Part shown: positions 48,925 to 58,151 of the stretch, one piece after another
How the letters are laid out: each line of letters starts with the position of its first letter
Numbering within the stretch: position 1 is the stretch's first letter
Origin: Deinococcus cellulosilyticus NBRC 106333 = KACC 11606
GTDB taxonomy: Bacteria; Deinococcota; Deinococci; Deinococcales; Deinococcaceae
NCBI RefSeq assembly: GCF_007990775.1
Contig: NZ_BJXB01000018.1
Location: 1-64,000, forward strand
Reading direction: 5' to 3'
DNA: 64,000 bases
Position numbers and translations under genes: made by a program
The notes under the pieces: generated by a model
Told to the model about the DNA's origin: nothing
Database searches by the model: none
What the model saw: only the letters and a program-made list of their open reading frames with translations

Positions 48925-50091
48925 TCAGGGTTTGGGTGCTTTGACGGCAACCTGGCCAATCACCTTGAGGTCCAGGTTGTCCTGAACTTTGGCGATGTAC
49001 AGGTAGCCCGCTTTGCGGTCACCCACGCTGTTGAATTCCACGGTGCCGGAGAGGGTGTTCACCTTCACGCCACGGATGGCCTTCATGACCTGGGCGCGGG
49101 TGGGAGCTTTGCCTTTCTTCAGCTTGTTGTCCTTGATGGCTTTCTCGATGCCAGCAAGCACCACGTTGGCAGCATCATAGGACATCAGGCCGTAGCCCAG
49201 CATTTCCTTCTTGAAGGTTTTCTTGAAGTTGTCTTCCATCTTCTTGGCAGCGGGCACCACGTCAACGGAAGCAGCAGCGGTGGTGAACAGCACACCCTTG
49301 GCAGCGTCGCCAGCCTGCTTCTGCAGTTCGCTGTCGTCCAGGCCGTCGCCGCCCATGTAGGCAGACTTCACGCCTGCTTCACGCAGTTGCTTGACGAACA
49401 GTGCGCCACCGGTGGAAGCCAGACCGCCGTAGTACACAGCGTCAGGGTTGATGGCAGACACCTTGGTCACGAGGGGAGCGAAGTTGCTCTTCTCGTCGGT
49501 GCCTTCGAAGACCACACGCACACCCTGGGCTTCAAGGCCTTTTTTCACTTCGGTGGCCAGACCTTCACCGTAGGTGGTCTTGTCGTGCACCACGTACACG
49601 GTCTTGACTTTCAGGGTCTTGGCGAGGTAGTCGGCGCCTGCAGCACCCTGAGCGTCGTCACGGGCGCAGATGCGGTTCATGTTGGGCAGACCACGGTCGG
49701 TGACGGTGGTTGCGGTGTTGGCGGGGGAGACGATCGCCAGGTTGTAGGACTTCACTGCTTCGGAGACAGGAGTCACCACGCTGGAGTTCAGGGTTCCCAC
49801 AATGGCCAGCACGTTGCGGTCGGTGGCGATCTTCTTGGCCGCAGCCACACCCACGGAGGCGGTGGCCTGGTCATCGTTGCTGCTCACCTGCAGGTCGATG
49901 CCGTATTTGTCCAGGAAGTACTTGGCTTTTTCGCTCACAGCCAGTTTGGCGCCCAGGTTGATCTGTTCACCGATGTTGGCCACAGGTCCCGAGAGGGGGC
50001 TGAGGGTGGCGATTTTCACGACTGTGGCAGCATTGGCACTGCCCAGGGCCAGACCTGCAAGTACAGCTACACCTAAAACTTTTGCACGCAT
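48925..50091 (-). CDS. livK: Branched-chain amino acid ABC transporter substrate-binding protein
   Basis: The 388-aa periplasmic protein has a signal peptide (MRAKVLGVAVLAGLALGSANA) and the Leu/Ile/Val-binding fold (ATLSPLSGPVANIGEQINLGAKLA; VVHDKTTYGEGLA; YYGGLASTGGALFVKQL). It binds branched-chain amino acids for LivHMGF. The start is set at ATG 50091 with AGGAGG upstream; a longer frame would add 16 residues ahead of the signal peptide. Expressed from its own consensus promoter, separate from livHMGF. Confidence 0.93.
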   Translation of the reverse strand: MRAKVLGVAVLAGLALGSANAATVVKIATLSPLSGPVANIGEQINLGAKLAVSEKAKYFLDKYGIDLQVSSNDDQATASVGVAAAKKIATDRNVLAIVGTLNSSVVTPVSEAVKSYNLAIVSPANTATTVTDRGLPNMNRICARDDAQGAAGADYLAKTLKVKTVYVVHDKTTYGEGLATEVKKGLEAQGVRVVFEGTDEKSNFAPLVTKVSAINPDAVYYGGLASTGGALFVKQLREAGVKSAYMGGDGLDDSELQKQAGDAAKGVLFTTAAASVDVVPAAKKMEDNFKKTFKKEMLGYGLMSYDAANVVLAGIEKAIKDNKLKKGKAPTRAQVMKAIRGVKVNTLSGTVEFNSVGDRKAGYLYIAKVQDNLDLKVIGQVAVKAPKP

Positions 50092-50162
50092 ACCTTTTCC
50101 TCCTATGGAACTCCCACCCCGGAGAAAGGGGCAGGACACTGCTGTTTATGCAAGCTGCGATC

Positions 50163-50191
50163 ATGCTATCTTTTCCATTTCAATTTGTCAA
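50163..50191 (-). promoter_or_regulatory. Promoter of livK
   Basis: -35 TTGACA (complement of 50186-50191), 17-nt spacer, -10 TAGCAT (complement of 50163-50168). Confidence 0.83.
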
Positions 50192-50233
50192 ACGGTCAAT
50201 TACATGTGAGAACTGGATCTCAAAAAGCGTCAT

Positions 50234-50271
50234 GGAACACTAAAAGGCAGTTAAGCGCCTTTTAGTGTTCC
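50234..50271 (-). terminator. Long hairpin between livF and livK
   Basis: Perfect 15-bp stem GGAACACTAAAAGGC/GCCTTTTAGTGTTCC with an 8-nt loop, about 50 nt after the livF stop. The TTTT tract is inside the right arm, so the shorter inner stem with that tract may act as the terminator, or the full stem may protect the 3' end. Confidence 0.72.
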
Positions 50272-50318
50272 AGCAACAAATGATTACAACCTGGTGTTCT
50301 TTTTAATTAAAGGTTGGG

Positions 50319-51029
50319 TTAAGCTTCTCCGAGGTAAGCTTCTTTAACACTGTCGTTGTTGGCAATGTCTGCGGCCTTGCCTGCCAGAATGATCTCACCG
50401 GTTCTCAGCACATAGGCGCGGTCTGCAATGTCGAGTGCCATGCTGGCGTTCTGTTCCACAAGCAGGATGGTGGTCTTCAGTTCCTGCTTGAGCTTCACAA
50501 TGATGTCAAAGATGGCCTCCACGAACAGAGGGCTCAGACCCATGCTGGGCTCGTCCAGAAGCAGCAGTTTGGGCTCGATCATCAGGGCACGGGCCACGGC
50601 CAGCATCTGCTGCTCGCCTCCGGAGAGGGTGCCCCCCAGCTGGTTTTTGCGCTCTGCCAGACGGGGGAAGAACTCGAAGCCACGTTGCATTCTCTGGGCG
50701 ATCAGCTTCTTGTCATTGACCAGATAAGCCCCCATCTCCAGGTTTTCAAGGACGGTCAGGCGCGGGAAGATGCGGCGTCCTTCGGGCACGTGGGCCATGC
50801 CACGTGCGGTCAGGTCGTTGCTGGAGATGCCATTGATTTTCTTGCCTTCGAGCAGGATGTCACCAGACTTGACCTTGACCATTCCGCTGATGGAGCGCAG
50901 GGTGGTGGTTTTGCCCGCACCGTTGCCGCCGATCAGGGCAACAATCTCTCCCTGGTTCACTTCCAGGCTGATCCCTTTGAGGGCCTGGATCTGTCCGTAG
51001 TACGTGTTCACATTGCTGAGTTGCAGCAT
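50319..51029 (-). CDS. livF: Branched-chain amino acid ABC transporter ATP-binding protein LivF
   Basis: The 236-aa ATPase has Walker A GGNGAGKTT, signature LSGGEQQML and Walker B LLLDEPSMGLSP; the LAERKNQLGGTLSGG block is typical of LivF. It energises LivHM together with LivG. Its start overlaps the livG stop by 1 nt. Confidence 0.95.
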   Translation of the reverse strand: MLQLSNVNTYYGQIQALKGISLEVNQGEIVALIGGNGAGKTTTLRSISGMVKVKSGDILLEGKKINGISSNDLTARGMAHVPEGRRIFPRLTVLENLEMGAYLVNDKKLIAQRMQRGFEFFPRLAERKNQLGGTLSGGEQQMLAVARALMIEPKLLLLDEPSMGLSPLFVEAIFDIIVKLKQELKTTILLVEQNASMALDIADRAYVLRTGEIILAGKAADIANNDSVKEAYLGEA

Positions 51030-51817
51030 CAGGCCCCTCCTCTTTTCTCACCGGCAGCATGGCCACGGCCCAGGTACGCTTCGCGCACTTTGGGGTTGGT
51101 GCGGATGGTCTCGGGGAGACCCTCGGCAATCTTGGTGCCATAGTCCAATACGGTGATCTTCTCGCTGATGCTCATCACCAGACGCATGTCGTGCTCAATC
51201 AGCACCACTGTCACACCCAGATCGTCACGGATGCGGCGGATCAGGTCTTTGAGTTCTTCGGTTTCACGGGGGTTCATGCCTGCAGCAGGCTCGTCCAGCA
51301 GGATCAGTTTGGGGTTGGTTGCCAGAGCGCGGGCAATCTCCAGACGGCGCTGGTCCCCGTAAGGCAGGTCTGTGGCACCCTCGTTGGCTGCACGACGCAG
51401 ACCCACGAAATCCAGCAAGGTCAGGGCGGCATCCAGCGCCTCTTTCTCCTGACGCTTGAAGTTGGGGGTGTGCAGCAGGGCATCCCAGAAACTGAGCTTC
51501 ATGCGCACATTGCGGGCCACCAGGATGTTTTCCACAGCGGTCATGCTGGGGAACAGGCGGATGTTCTGGAAGGTGCGGGCGATGCCAGCGACAGTCACTT
51601 CATCGGGTTTGAGACCGACCAGATCCTTGCCTGCCAGACTGATGGTTCCACGGTCAGGCTGGTAGATGCCGGTGATCATGTTGAAGAAGGTGGTTTTTCC
51701 GGCACCGTTGGGTCCGATCACGCTGATGATGCTGCGCTCGGGCACCTGAAAGGTCACGTCGTTCACGGCCACCAGACCCCCGAAGGTCTTGCGCAGGTTC
51801 TCTACAGACAGAAGCAT
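51029..51817 (-). CDS. livG: Branched-chain amino acid ABC transporter ATP-binding protein LivG
   Basis: The 262-aa ATPase has Walker A GPNGAGKTTFFNM, the LivG-specific RTFQNIRLF Q-loop, LPYGDQRRLEIARAL as signature (a PYGDQ variant normal for LivG) and Walker B LLDEPAAGMNPRE. Second ATPase of the Liv importer. It overlaps both neighbours by 1 nt. Confidence 0.95.
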   Translation of the reverse strand: MLLSVENLRKTFGGLVAVNDVTFQVPERSIISVIGPNGAGKTTFFNMITGIYQPDRGTISLAGKDLVGLKPDEVTVAGIARTFQNIRLFPSMTAVENILVARNVRMKLSFWDALLHTPNFKRQEKEALDAALTLLDFVGLRRAANEGATDLPYGDQRRLEIARALATNPKLILLDEPAAGMNPRETEELKDLIRRIRDDLGVTVVLIEHDMRLVMSISEKITVLDYGTKIAEGLPETIRTNPKVREAYLGRGHAAGEKRGGA

Positions 51818-53130
51818 TATTTGACCTCCTGAACGGGTTGCTGGGACACACCGGAGTTGACGGTGGCACTCTCAGGGATCTTGATGTGTTTGCGCACGGC
51901 AGGGAGCAGGCCCTGGGGACGGAACAGCATCATGAAGATCAGCAGCAGACCGAAGAACAGCTTCTCGTATTTGGCAGGGTCAAACACGCCGTTGTTCTGG
52001 AAAGCAGGGAGGGTGTTGAGGTACTCAGAGAGGGACTTCAGGAAGTCCAGTTGCAGCCAGGTCACGGCCATGGCACCCACAATCACACCGGGAATGCTGC
52101 CCATGCCCCCGAGGATCACCATCACCAGCACACCAATGGACTGGAAGAAGGTGAAGTCTTCAGGAGAAACAGCGGTCTGTTTGATGGCGAAGATGGCGCC
52201 CATCACACCTGCGAAGCTTGCACCGGTGGCGAAGGCAATCAGCTTGGTGCGAACCAGGGGCACACCCATGGCCTGCGCGGCAATCTCGTCTTCACGGATG
52301 GCAATCCAGCTGCGGCCAATGTGACTCTGGTCCAGACGCATGTTGAAGAGCACGATGACGGCAATGACCACCAGCACCAGGAAGTACAGGAAGAGGGCAA
52401 AAACCTGCGGTTCGGTGAGTTCAAACCGGTTGATGATGGGGCTCATCAGGGTGTGGAACCAGCCAATGTGTGGAGGGTTGATGCCCAGCACACCGTTGGG
52501 ACCGTTGGTGACGGGGGTCAGGTTGTTGGCAAACACACGGATCACTTCACCGAGACCCAGGGTCACAATGGCAAGGTAGTCCCCTTTGAGTTTCAGCACG
52601 GGCAGACCGATCAGAACACCCACAATGATGGCGACAATCACGGCCAGGGCCAGGAAGAGCCAGAACCAGTTGCCGTCCAGTCCTTCACCCCCTGCACCGG
52701 TGATGCGGCCAATCTGGGCGGAACCGAAAATCCCCCAGGTGTAAGCGCCCACTGCAAAGAAGGCCACGTAGCCCAGGTCCAGCAGACCTGCCAGACCCAC
52801 CACAATGTTGAGGCCGAGGGCCAGAGCGGCGTAGATCACGATCTGCAGCACCACTTCCAGCAGGAACTCGTTGCGGATGCCGATGATGGGCATCACGACC
52901 ATCAGGGCAGGGGCCAGCGAAAGGATTTTGGCCCAGGTGTTGGCTTTGCTCTTGAAGGTCAGCACAACCGTTCCCAGGAAGGCCGCGAAGAAGAGTGCCT
53001 GCACCAGGTTGTTGGCGGTGGTGGCCACGGTCAGCATCAGGGTGCTGGTGACGGCGGTGTAAATCAGAATGATCAGGGAAGCCAGGGACGGATTGTCCAG
53101 GATGCCTTGTTTTTTCACAGCATGTGTCAT
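51817..53130 (-). CDS. livM: Branched-chain amino acid ABC transporter permease LivM
   Basis: The 437-aa inner-membrane permease has about ten helices and the family block GLNIVVGLAGLLDLGYVAFFAVGAY; near the C-terminus IGVLVMVILGGMGSIPGVIVGA. GAGG precedes the ATG. The N-terminal ~85 residues add two helices to the usual core. It works with LivH. Confidence 0.94.
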   Translation of the reverse strand: MTHAVKKQGILDNPSLASLIILIYTAVTSTLMLTVATTANNLVQALFFAAFLGTVVLTFKSKANTWAKILSLAPALMVVMPIIGIRNEFLLEVVLQIVIYAALALGLNIVVGLAGLLDLGYVAFFAVGAYTWGIFGSAQIGRITGAGGEGLDGNWFWLFLALAVIVAIIVGVLIGLPVLKLKGDYLAIVTLGLGEVIRVFANNLTPVTNGPNGVLGINPPHIGWFHTLMSPIINRFELTEPQVFALFLYFLVLVVIAVIVLFNMRLDQSHIGRSWIAIREDEIAAQAMGVPLVRTKLIAFATGASFAGVMGAIFAIKQTAVSPEDFTFFQSIGVLVMVILGGMGSIPGVIVGAMAVTWLQLDFLKSLSEYLNTLPAFQNNGVFDPAKYEKLFFGLLLIFMMLFRPQGLLPAVRKHIKIPESATVNSGVSQQPVQEVK

Positions 53131-53139
53131 GGGGACCTC

Positions 53140-54120
53140 TTATACCTTCTCGGTGGTGGCTTTGCCGAGCAGACCAGCGGGCTTGAAGATCAGAATGACG
53201 ATCAGGGCCATGAATGCACCCACATCTTTCCACTCCGCGCCAATGTTCATCAGGACGCTGCCAATTCCTTTGAGGAAGGCGTTGTCCGTGAAGGACATCT
53301 TGATCCCGAAGACGCTGATGGCTCCAATCAGGTTTTCCAGGAAGCCCAGCACGAGACCCCCGACCACAGCTCCAGGGATGCTGCCAATGCCGCCAAGCAC
53401 GGCTGCGGTGAAGGCCTTGATTCCGGGAATGATGCCGATGTAGCCGTCCACCTGGGTGAATTTCACGCCCCACAGCACCCCTGCCACACCACCGAGTGCA
53501 CCCCCGATGAAGAAGGTCAGGGAGATGATGTTGTTGGTGTTGATGCCCATCAGGCGTGCGGTCTGGCCGTCTTGTGCCACAGCGCGAATGGCGGTTCCGA
53601 GTTTGGTTCTGTTCACCAGGAAGTTCAGGCCGATCAGCATGATGGCTCCAACGATGATCAGCAGCAATTCGGTGGGGGTGAGGCCCATGATTTTTTCACT
53701 GCCCAGCACGGAGGGGTAGGACAGACGGTCCGTTTTTTCCTTGATGTTGATGAACAGACGCAGAGAGTCTTGCAGCAGGAAGCTGACCCCGATTGCGGTG
53801 ATCAGAGGCACCAGTTTCGGCGCACCCCGCAAGGGCCTGTAAGCCAGCCGCTCAATCAGAATGTTCAGGCCTCCGGAAATCAGCATGGCGACCAGCAGGG
53901 CAATGATGATTTTCACGTAACCATTCATTTCTGTGCCGCTCAGCAAAGAGAGAACCTGATAACCGACGACGGCCCCGGTGGCGAAGACCTCCGAGTGGGC
54001 GAAATTGATGAGTTGCAACACCCCATAGACCATGGTGTAACCCAGGGCAATGATGGCGTAGACCACTCCTAAGATCAGTCCTTGCAGGATGATCTGTTGC
54101 CAGATTTGTAAGTCGCTCAT
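53140..54120 (-). CDS. livH: Branched-chain amino acid ABC transporter permease LivH
   Basis: The 326-aa permease has the LivH blocks LGVVYAIIALGYTMVYGVLQLINFAHSEVF and AAVLGGIGSIPGAVVGG. First gene of livHMGF. Start chosen at ATG 54120 because GGAGG lies 5 nt upstream; an ATG 18 nt earlier lacks one. The operon promoter is at 54240-54268. Confidence 0.95.
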   Translation of the reverse strand: MSDLQIWQQIILQGLILGVVYAIIALGYTMVYGVLQLINFAHSEVFATGAVVGYQVLSLLSGTEMNGYVKIIIALLVAMLISGGLNILIERLAYRPLRGAPKLVPLITAIGVSFLLQDSLRLFINIKEKTDRLSYPSVLGSEKIMGLTPTELLLIIVGAIMLIGLNFLVNRTKLGTAIRAVAQDGQTARLMGINTNNIISLTFFIGGALGGVAGVLWGVKFTQVDGYIGIIPGIKAFTAAVLGGIGSIPGAVVGGLVLGFLENLIGAISVFGIKMSFTDNAFLKGIGSVLMNIGAEWKDVGAFMALIVILIFKPAGLLGKATTEKV

Positions 54121-54239
54121 TGAACCTCCACGCATCACACCGAAAACTCTGGATTTTCAGTGTGTCACCAACCTTGTCTTCACCTGTCCTGGACAGCCCG
54201 AATGGACTTGCAAGCTGAACAGGACCTGAATACTCGGTC

Positions 54240-54268
54240 ATAATAACGATGCCCAAAATCCTTGTCAA
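54240..54268 (-). promoter_or_regulatory. Promoter of livHMGF
   Basis: -35 TTGACA (complement of 54263-54268), 17-nt spacer, -10 TATTAT (complement of 54240-54245), near consensus. Confidence 0.85.
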
Positions 54269-54586
54269 TGAAAATATGGCTCTGGGTGCATAAAAAAGGC
54301 GTACTGTATACACTTGTACTGAGAAAAATTCGTTTAGAGCGGCATTTATTGTTATTCATTGAACTAGGCATAAAAGCTTAGTGTAAGAAGGACGCCATTT
54401 CTGCCCAATGTGCAGAGATTTTTCGGAGTTATGTGAAGAAATGCCATCGAATTGTGGTGGTGAAGCGCTTACGAACAGGATTTTGTAACTGAAAATGTTG
54501 ACAATCTGCATTTGGAACCTGTACCAGCGTTCCAGGGGATTGTTACTCCCAGCGTAGACCTGTGAATGAACTTCCAGCTTACAAAG
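54269..54586. other. Intergenic region upstream of the Liv operon
   Basis: No gene is seen in ~320 nt. GTACTGTATACACTTGTAC (about 54301-54319) contains the palindrome TGTATACA and GTAC ends, lying ~35 nt upstream of the livH -35; it may bind a regulator. The remainder is AT-rich and unassigned. Confidence 0.4.
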
Positions 54587-54617
54587 TGGGGCCATGGAAG
54601 TTCTCCATGGCCCACAA
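54587..54617 (-). terminator. Terminator of glnA
   Basis: Ten-bp stem GGGCCATGGA/TCCATGGCCC (54589-54613) with a 5-nt loop, extended by flanking GT/AC pairs and followed on the minus strand by TTTGT; 37 nt after the glnA stop. Confidence 0.72.
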
Positions 54618-54653
54618 AGAAACCCTGAGGTTGAACGGTTGAAGGTTAAACGA

Positions 54654-55994
54654 TCAGTAGTTGCTCAGGTAGGTGTCGAGTTCCCACTGGTGCACCACTG
54701 CACTGTACTCACGCCATTCCTGGCGTTTGGCTTCCACAAAGTGCTCCATCACATGCTGGCCCAGGCACTCGGTCAGGACTTCACTGCGCTCCAGGGCGTC
54801 CACCGCCTGATTCAGGTCCCCAGGAAGTTCGCGGATCTTGTGCTTGCGCTTCTCGCGCACGGTCATGTGATAGATGTTGCGCTGGATGGCCGGAGCAGGC
54901 TCCATCTGTTTCTCAATGCCATCCAGCCCCGCTGCAAGCATCACGGCCAGGGCAAGGTAAGGATTGCAGGAAGGATCGGGCATTCTCAGTTCAGCGCGGG
55001 TTCCGGCACCCCTGCGGGCAGGAATGCGCACCATGGCAGAACGGTTGGAGGTGCTCCACGCGATGTTGACCGGAGCCTCATAACCAGGCACCAGACGCTT
55101 GAAACTGTTCACCAGAGGGTTGGTGATGGCGCACATGGCATCCGCATGCTCCAGCAGACCCCCAATAAAATACAGTGCAGTGTTCGAGAGCTGGTATTCT
55201 GCCTTCTCGTCATAGAAGGCGTTCTTGCCATCTTTGAAGAGGCTCAGGTGCACGTGCATCCCACTTCCGTTGATTCCAGCCACAGGTTTGGGCAAAAAGC
55301 TGGCCAGGAGGCCATACTCCAGAGCCACGCGTTTCACCACAAATTTAAAGGTGGAAATGTTGTCTGCGGTTTCCAGGGCAGGAGCATAACGAAAATCGAT
55401 CTCGTGCTGTCCGGGCGCCACCTCGTGGTGGGCCGCCTCAATCTCGAAACCCATCTCCACAAGCTTGTTGGTGATCTCCCGGCGAATGCGCTCCCCCTTA
55501 TCAATGGGAGCCAGATCAAAATAACCTGCCTGATCGTTCACTTTGGTGCTGGCCCTGCCATCCTCTGAATGCTCAAACAGAAAGAACTCGGGCTCAGGAC
55601 CAGCAAACAGCTCAAAGCCCATCTTCTTGGCGCGGGCAATCTGGCGGCGCAACACATACCGGGGGTCCCCCTCAAAAGGGGTGCCATCGGGCAGGGCCAC
55701 ATCACAGATCAGACGGGCCACCTTGCCCCGCTCGTACTCCTCATGGCTGAACTTGGGAAAGATCAGGAAAGTCGAGAGGTCCGGCTTCAGGAGCATGTCA
55801 GATTCTTCAATGCGGGTGAACCCCTCAATGGAAGAACCATCAAACATCACCTCGCCGTTCAGGGCTTTTTCAAACTGGCTGGAAGGCACCTCAATGTTCT
55901 TGACAATGCCCAGAATGTCCGTGAACTGCAACCGCAAAAATTGCACATTGTTCGTGTTCAGGGCTTGCAGAATGCTCTCTTTTGTGTGCGGCAT
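54654..55994 (-). CDS. glnA: Glutamine synthetase (type I)
   Basis: The 446-aa enzyme ligates ammonia to glutamate. Visible are MFDGSSIEGF, the ATP/metal block PEPEFFLFE, GSGMHVHLSLF, the NPLVNSFKRLVPGYEAPV loop and RAELRMPDPSCNPYLA. The length fits the short GSI-alpha group without the adenylylation site loop, so regulation is likely by feedback or transcription. Start set at ATG 55994 with GGAGCGAG upstream; a longer frame would start within the leader. Promoter at 56129-56157 with a leader carrying a CAGAAGAA-A-TTCTTCTG palindrome (56069-56086). Confidence 0.95.
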   Translation of the reverse strand: MPHTKESILQALNTNNVQFLRLQFTDILGIVKNIEVPSSQFEKALNGEVMFDGSSIEGFTRIEESDMLLKPDLSTFLIFPKFSHEEYERGKVARLICDVALPDGTPFEGDPRYVLRRQIARAKKMGFELFAGPEPEFFLFEHSEDGRASTKVNDQAGYFDLAPIDKGERIRREITNKLVEMGFEIEAAHHEVAPGQHEIDFRYAPALETADNISTFKFVVKRVALEYGLLASFLPKPVAGINGSGMHVHLSLFKDGKNAFYDEKAEYQLSNTALYFIGGLLEHADAMCAITNPLVNSFKRLVPGYEAPVNIAWSTSNRSAMVRIPARRGAGTRAELRMPDPSCNPYLALAVMLAAGLDGIEKQMEPAPAIQRNIYHMTVREKRKHKIRELPGDLNQAVDALERSEVLTECLGQHVMEHFVEAKRQEWREYSAVVHQWELDTYLSNY

Positions 55995-56128
55995 CTCGCT
56001 CCATCCTTTCTGTGCTTCATCAAAAGCAGCGAGACTCTGGACCATGAACCTGTCGGGAAGGTTCGTGATCAGAAGAAATTCTTCTGACCTTCAGAATGGG
56101 TCGTCTGCTCGGTATTTCCAACATTCAA

Positions 56129-56157
56129 AGTCTAAATTTATGCCCTGTGGGTGTCAA
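56129..56157 (-). promoter_or_regulatory. Promoter of glnA
   Basis: -35 TTGACA (complement of 56152-56157), 17-nt spacer, -10 TAGACT (complement of 56129-56134), giving a ~125-nt leader. Confidence 0.8.
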
Positions 56158-56394
56158 TGAAGAGAGAGCCGAGGGCCGAGAGCTGAGAGCCGAGGGCAAA
56201 AAGCAGAAGGCAGCGAAGGAAGTGCCAACCGAACCGCTTCGGGGCGACCCAGGGCGAAGCGGGCCGCCCAGCGAGCACATCTTTGCATCAAGAAGAGGGC
56301 CGTCCTGCAAGCGCGTTGTGGGGTTAAGAAGGCGCATCTTGGGGTCAAGAGGAAGGCAGAAGGCGGATGTGGGGGCGGGCCGCTGGCTCGCCCC
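56158..56394. repeat. Low-complexity GA-rich repeat tract plus dispersed palindrome copy 5
   Basis: Degenerate GAGAGCCGAGGG / AGCAGAAGGC units run from about 56160 to 56220 and again near 56350-56365; the latter unit is the one seen upstream of ldh. The tract ends in GGGGGCGGGCC-GCT-GGCTCGCCCC (56371-56394), a copy of the palindrome at 38463 and 41031. No gene is credible here although frames stay open. Confidence 0.7.
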
Positions 56395-56485
56395 AGGTCA
56401 TAGAAATGGGTTCATTGCCAATCCCGAGTTCTCACATCGGAAAAGGGTTACCAATGTCCCTGCCCGGAAGACCTACACTGAAGCC

Positions 56486-57715
56486 ATGATGACCCGAAGC
56501 TGGCAAGAGGTCCGCGCGGACTTTCCCATTCTCAGACGCGAGGTGAACGGCAAAAGGCTGGTGTATCTGGATTCCACCGCCACAGCCCAGAAGCCCAGAT
56601 GTGTCATTGACGCTCTGAGCCATTTTTATGAGCACACCAATGCCAACATCCACAGGGGGGCCTACTCCCTGTCCATTGAATCCACCGATCTTTATGAACA
56701 GGCCCGTTCCCGAATTGCGGCCCTGATTCATGCACCGGAAACCGGGGTGGTTTTCACCCGCAACACCACCGAGGCCATCAACCTGGTTGCCCGCACCTGG
56801 GCCCTGGACCACCTGAAGAGCGGAGACCAGATTCTGGTGACGGAACTCGAACACCACTCCAACCTGGTGCCCTGGCACATTGCAGCAAAAGCAACTGGAG
56901 CCGAAGTGGTTGGTGTAAGGATCACTTCTGAGGGCCGTCTGGATCAGGAGGACTACCAGCAGAAACTCCGTTCAGGCAAAGTCAAACTGGTGGCTGTAGG
57001 CCACATCTCCAATGCCCTTGGGACCATCAATCCGGTGAAACAGATGGCTGTGCAGGCCCATGAGGCAGGGGCCGTCATTCTGGTGGATGGTGCCCAGAGT
57101 GTCCCTCACCTGCCTGTGAATGTGCAGGATCTGGATGCAGATTTCTATGCCTTCAGCGGACACAAGATGTGCGGACCCACAGGAGCAGGCGTGCTGTATG
57201 GCCGCCCTGAATTGCTTGAAAAGATGTCTCCTTTCCTGGGAGGAGGGGAGATGATCGATCAGGTCTTTGTGGAGCACTCCACCTATGCAGACTTGCCCCG
57301 CAAGTTTGAAGCAGGCACCCCTGCCATTGCGGAGGTGATTGCGCTGGGTGTGGCTGCCCAGTATTTGCAGGACATTGGCCTGGAGCGCATCTGGCAGCAT
57401 GAGCAGGAACTCATGCGGTATGCCCTGGAACGCATCAGGGATGTTCCAGAACTGACCCAGTATGGTCCCATCGGAGAGGACCGTGCAGGCGTCCTGAGTT
57501 TCAACCTCGAAGGCGTTCACTCCCATGATGTGGCCGGTTTCCTGGATGAGCAGGGCATCTGTGTGCGAAGCGGGCACCATTGTGCCCAGCCCCTGATGCG
57601 TGCCCTGGGGGTGGGTTCCACTGCACGGGCCAGTTTCTATCTGTACAATACCCGGGAAGACATCGACCTGTTCATTGAGGCGATGCAGAACATTGCCCTT
57701 TTCTTCAAGGAGTGA
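56486..57715 (+). CDS. sufS: Cysteine desulfurase, SufS type
   Basis: The 409-aa PLP enzyme removes sulfur from cysteine for Fe-S cluster assembly. PLP lysine K227 (SGHKMCGPTG), catalytic Cys366 (VRSGHHCAQPL), LEHHSNLVPW and DGAQSVPH are all present. The start is leaderless: TACACT (56474-56479) ends 6 nt before the first of two ATGs. A much longer open frame upstream runs through the repeat tract and is rejected. Followed at once by sufU. Confidence 0.94.
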   Translation: MMTRSWQEVRADFPILRREVNGKRLVYLDSTATAQKPRCVIDALSHFYEHTNANIHRGAYSLSIESTDLYEQARSRIAALIHAPETGVVFTRNTTEAINLVARTWALDHLKSGDQILVTELEHHSNLVPWHIAAKATGAEVVGVRITSEGRLDQEDYQQKLRSGKVKLVAVGHISNALGTINPVKQMAVQAHEAGAVILVDGAQSVPHLPVNVQDLDADFYAFSGHKMCGPTGAGVLYGRPELLEKMSPFLGGGEMIDQVFVEHSTYADLPRKFEAGTPAIAEVIALGVAAQYLQDIGLERIWQHEQELMRYALERIRDVPELTQYGPIGEDRAGVLSFNLEGVHSHDVAGFLDEQGICVRSGHHCAQPLMRALGVGSTARASFYLYNTREDIDLFIEAMQNIALFFKE

Positions 57716-57716
57716 C

Positions 57717-58148
57717 ATGAGCCTGCTGGAAGACCTTTACAAACAGATCATTCTGGAGCATTACAAAAAGCCCAGAAACTACGGTGAACTTGAGCCCCAC
57801 ACCCACCGCCAGGAAGGCAAGAACACCTCCTGCGGAGATGAGATCACGCTGGACCTGACCGTGGAGAACGGCATCATCCGGGAGGCCCGCTTCAAAGGGC
57901 ATGGTTGCGCCATCTCTCAAGCCACTGCAAGCCTGATGACCGAGGCCATCAAAGGCAAGAGCATCAGTGAAGTGCAGGACCTGTCCAGTTACTTCAAAAA
58001 CATGCTGCGCAGCGGAACAGCCCATCCTGAACTCGGGGACCTCGGGGCTTTGCAGGGCATCAGCAAGATTCACGCCCGGGTCAAGTGTGCCTCCCTGCCC
58101 TGGACCACCCTTGATGAGGCCCTCCGGCAGAGCGACAACGCCAACTGA
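57717..58148 (+). CDS. sufU: Fe-S cluster assembly sulfur-transfer protein SufU
   Basis: The 143-aa protein accepts sulfur from SufS. It keeps the zinc/sulfur residues C39, D41 (NTSCGDE), C64 (GHGCAIS) and C124 (VKCASLPW) and the SufU-specific insert between the last two, which separates it from IscU scaffolds. AAGGAG lies 4 nt before the ATG, inside the sufS end; the genes are coupled. Confidence 0.93.
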   Translation: MSLLEDLYKQIILEHYKKPRNYGELEPHTHRQEGKNTSCGDEITLDLTVENGIIREARFKGHGCAISQATASLMTEAIKGKSISEVQDLSSYFKNMLRSGTAHPELGDLGALQGISKIHARVKCASLPWTTLDEALRQSDNAN

Positions 58149-58151
58149 GCG

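Noticed and set aside
51838..54072. 744-codon open frame opposite livM and livH
   Set aside because: His/Gln/Asp-rich antisense shadow of membrane proteins with no domain resemblance.
38463..56394. CRISPR-like interpretation of the repeated palindromes
   Set aside because: Copies are widely spaced singletons with no regular spacers and no cas genes.
56096..56485. N-terminal extension of SufS by ~130 residues
   Set aside because: It runs through a low-complexity repeat tract and a dispersed palindrome, and the family start matches the ATG directly after a leaderless promoter.
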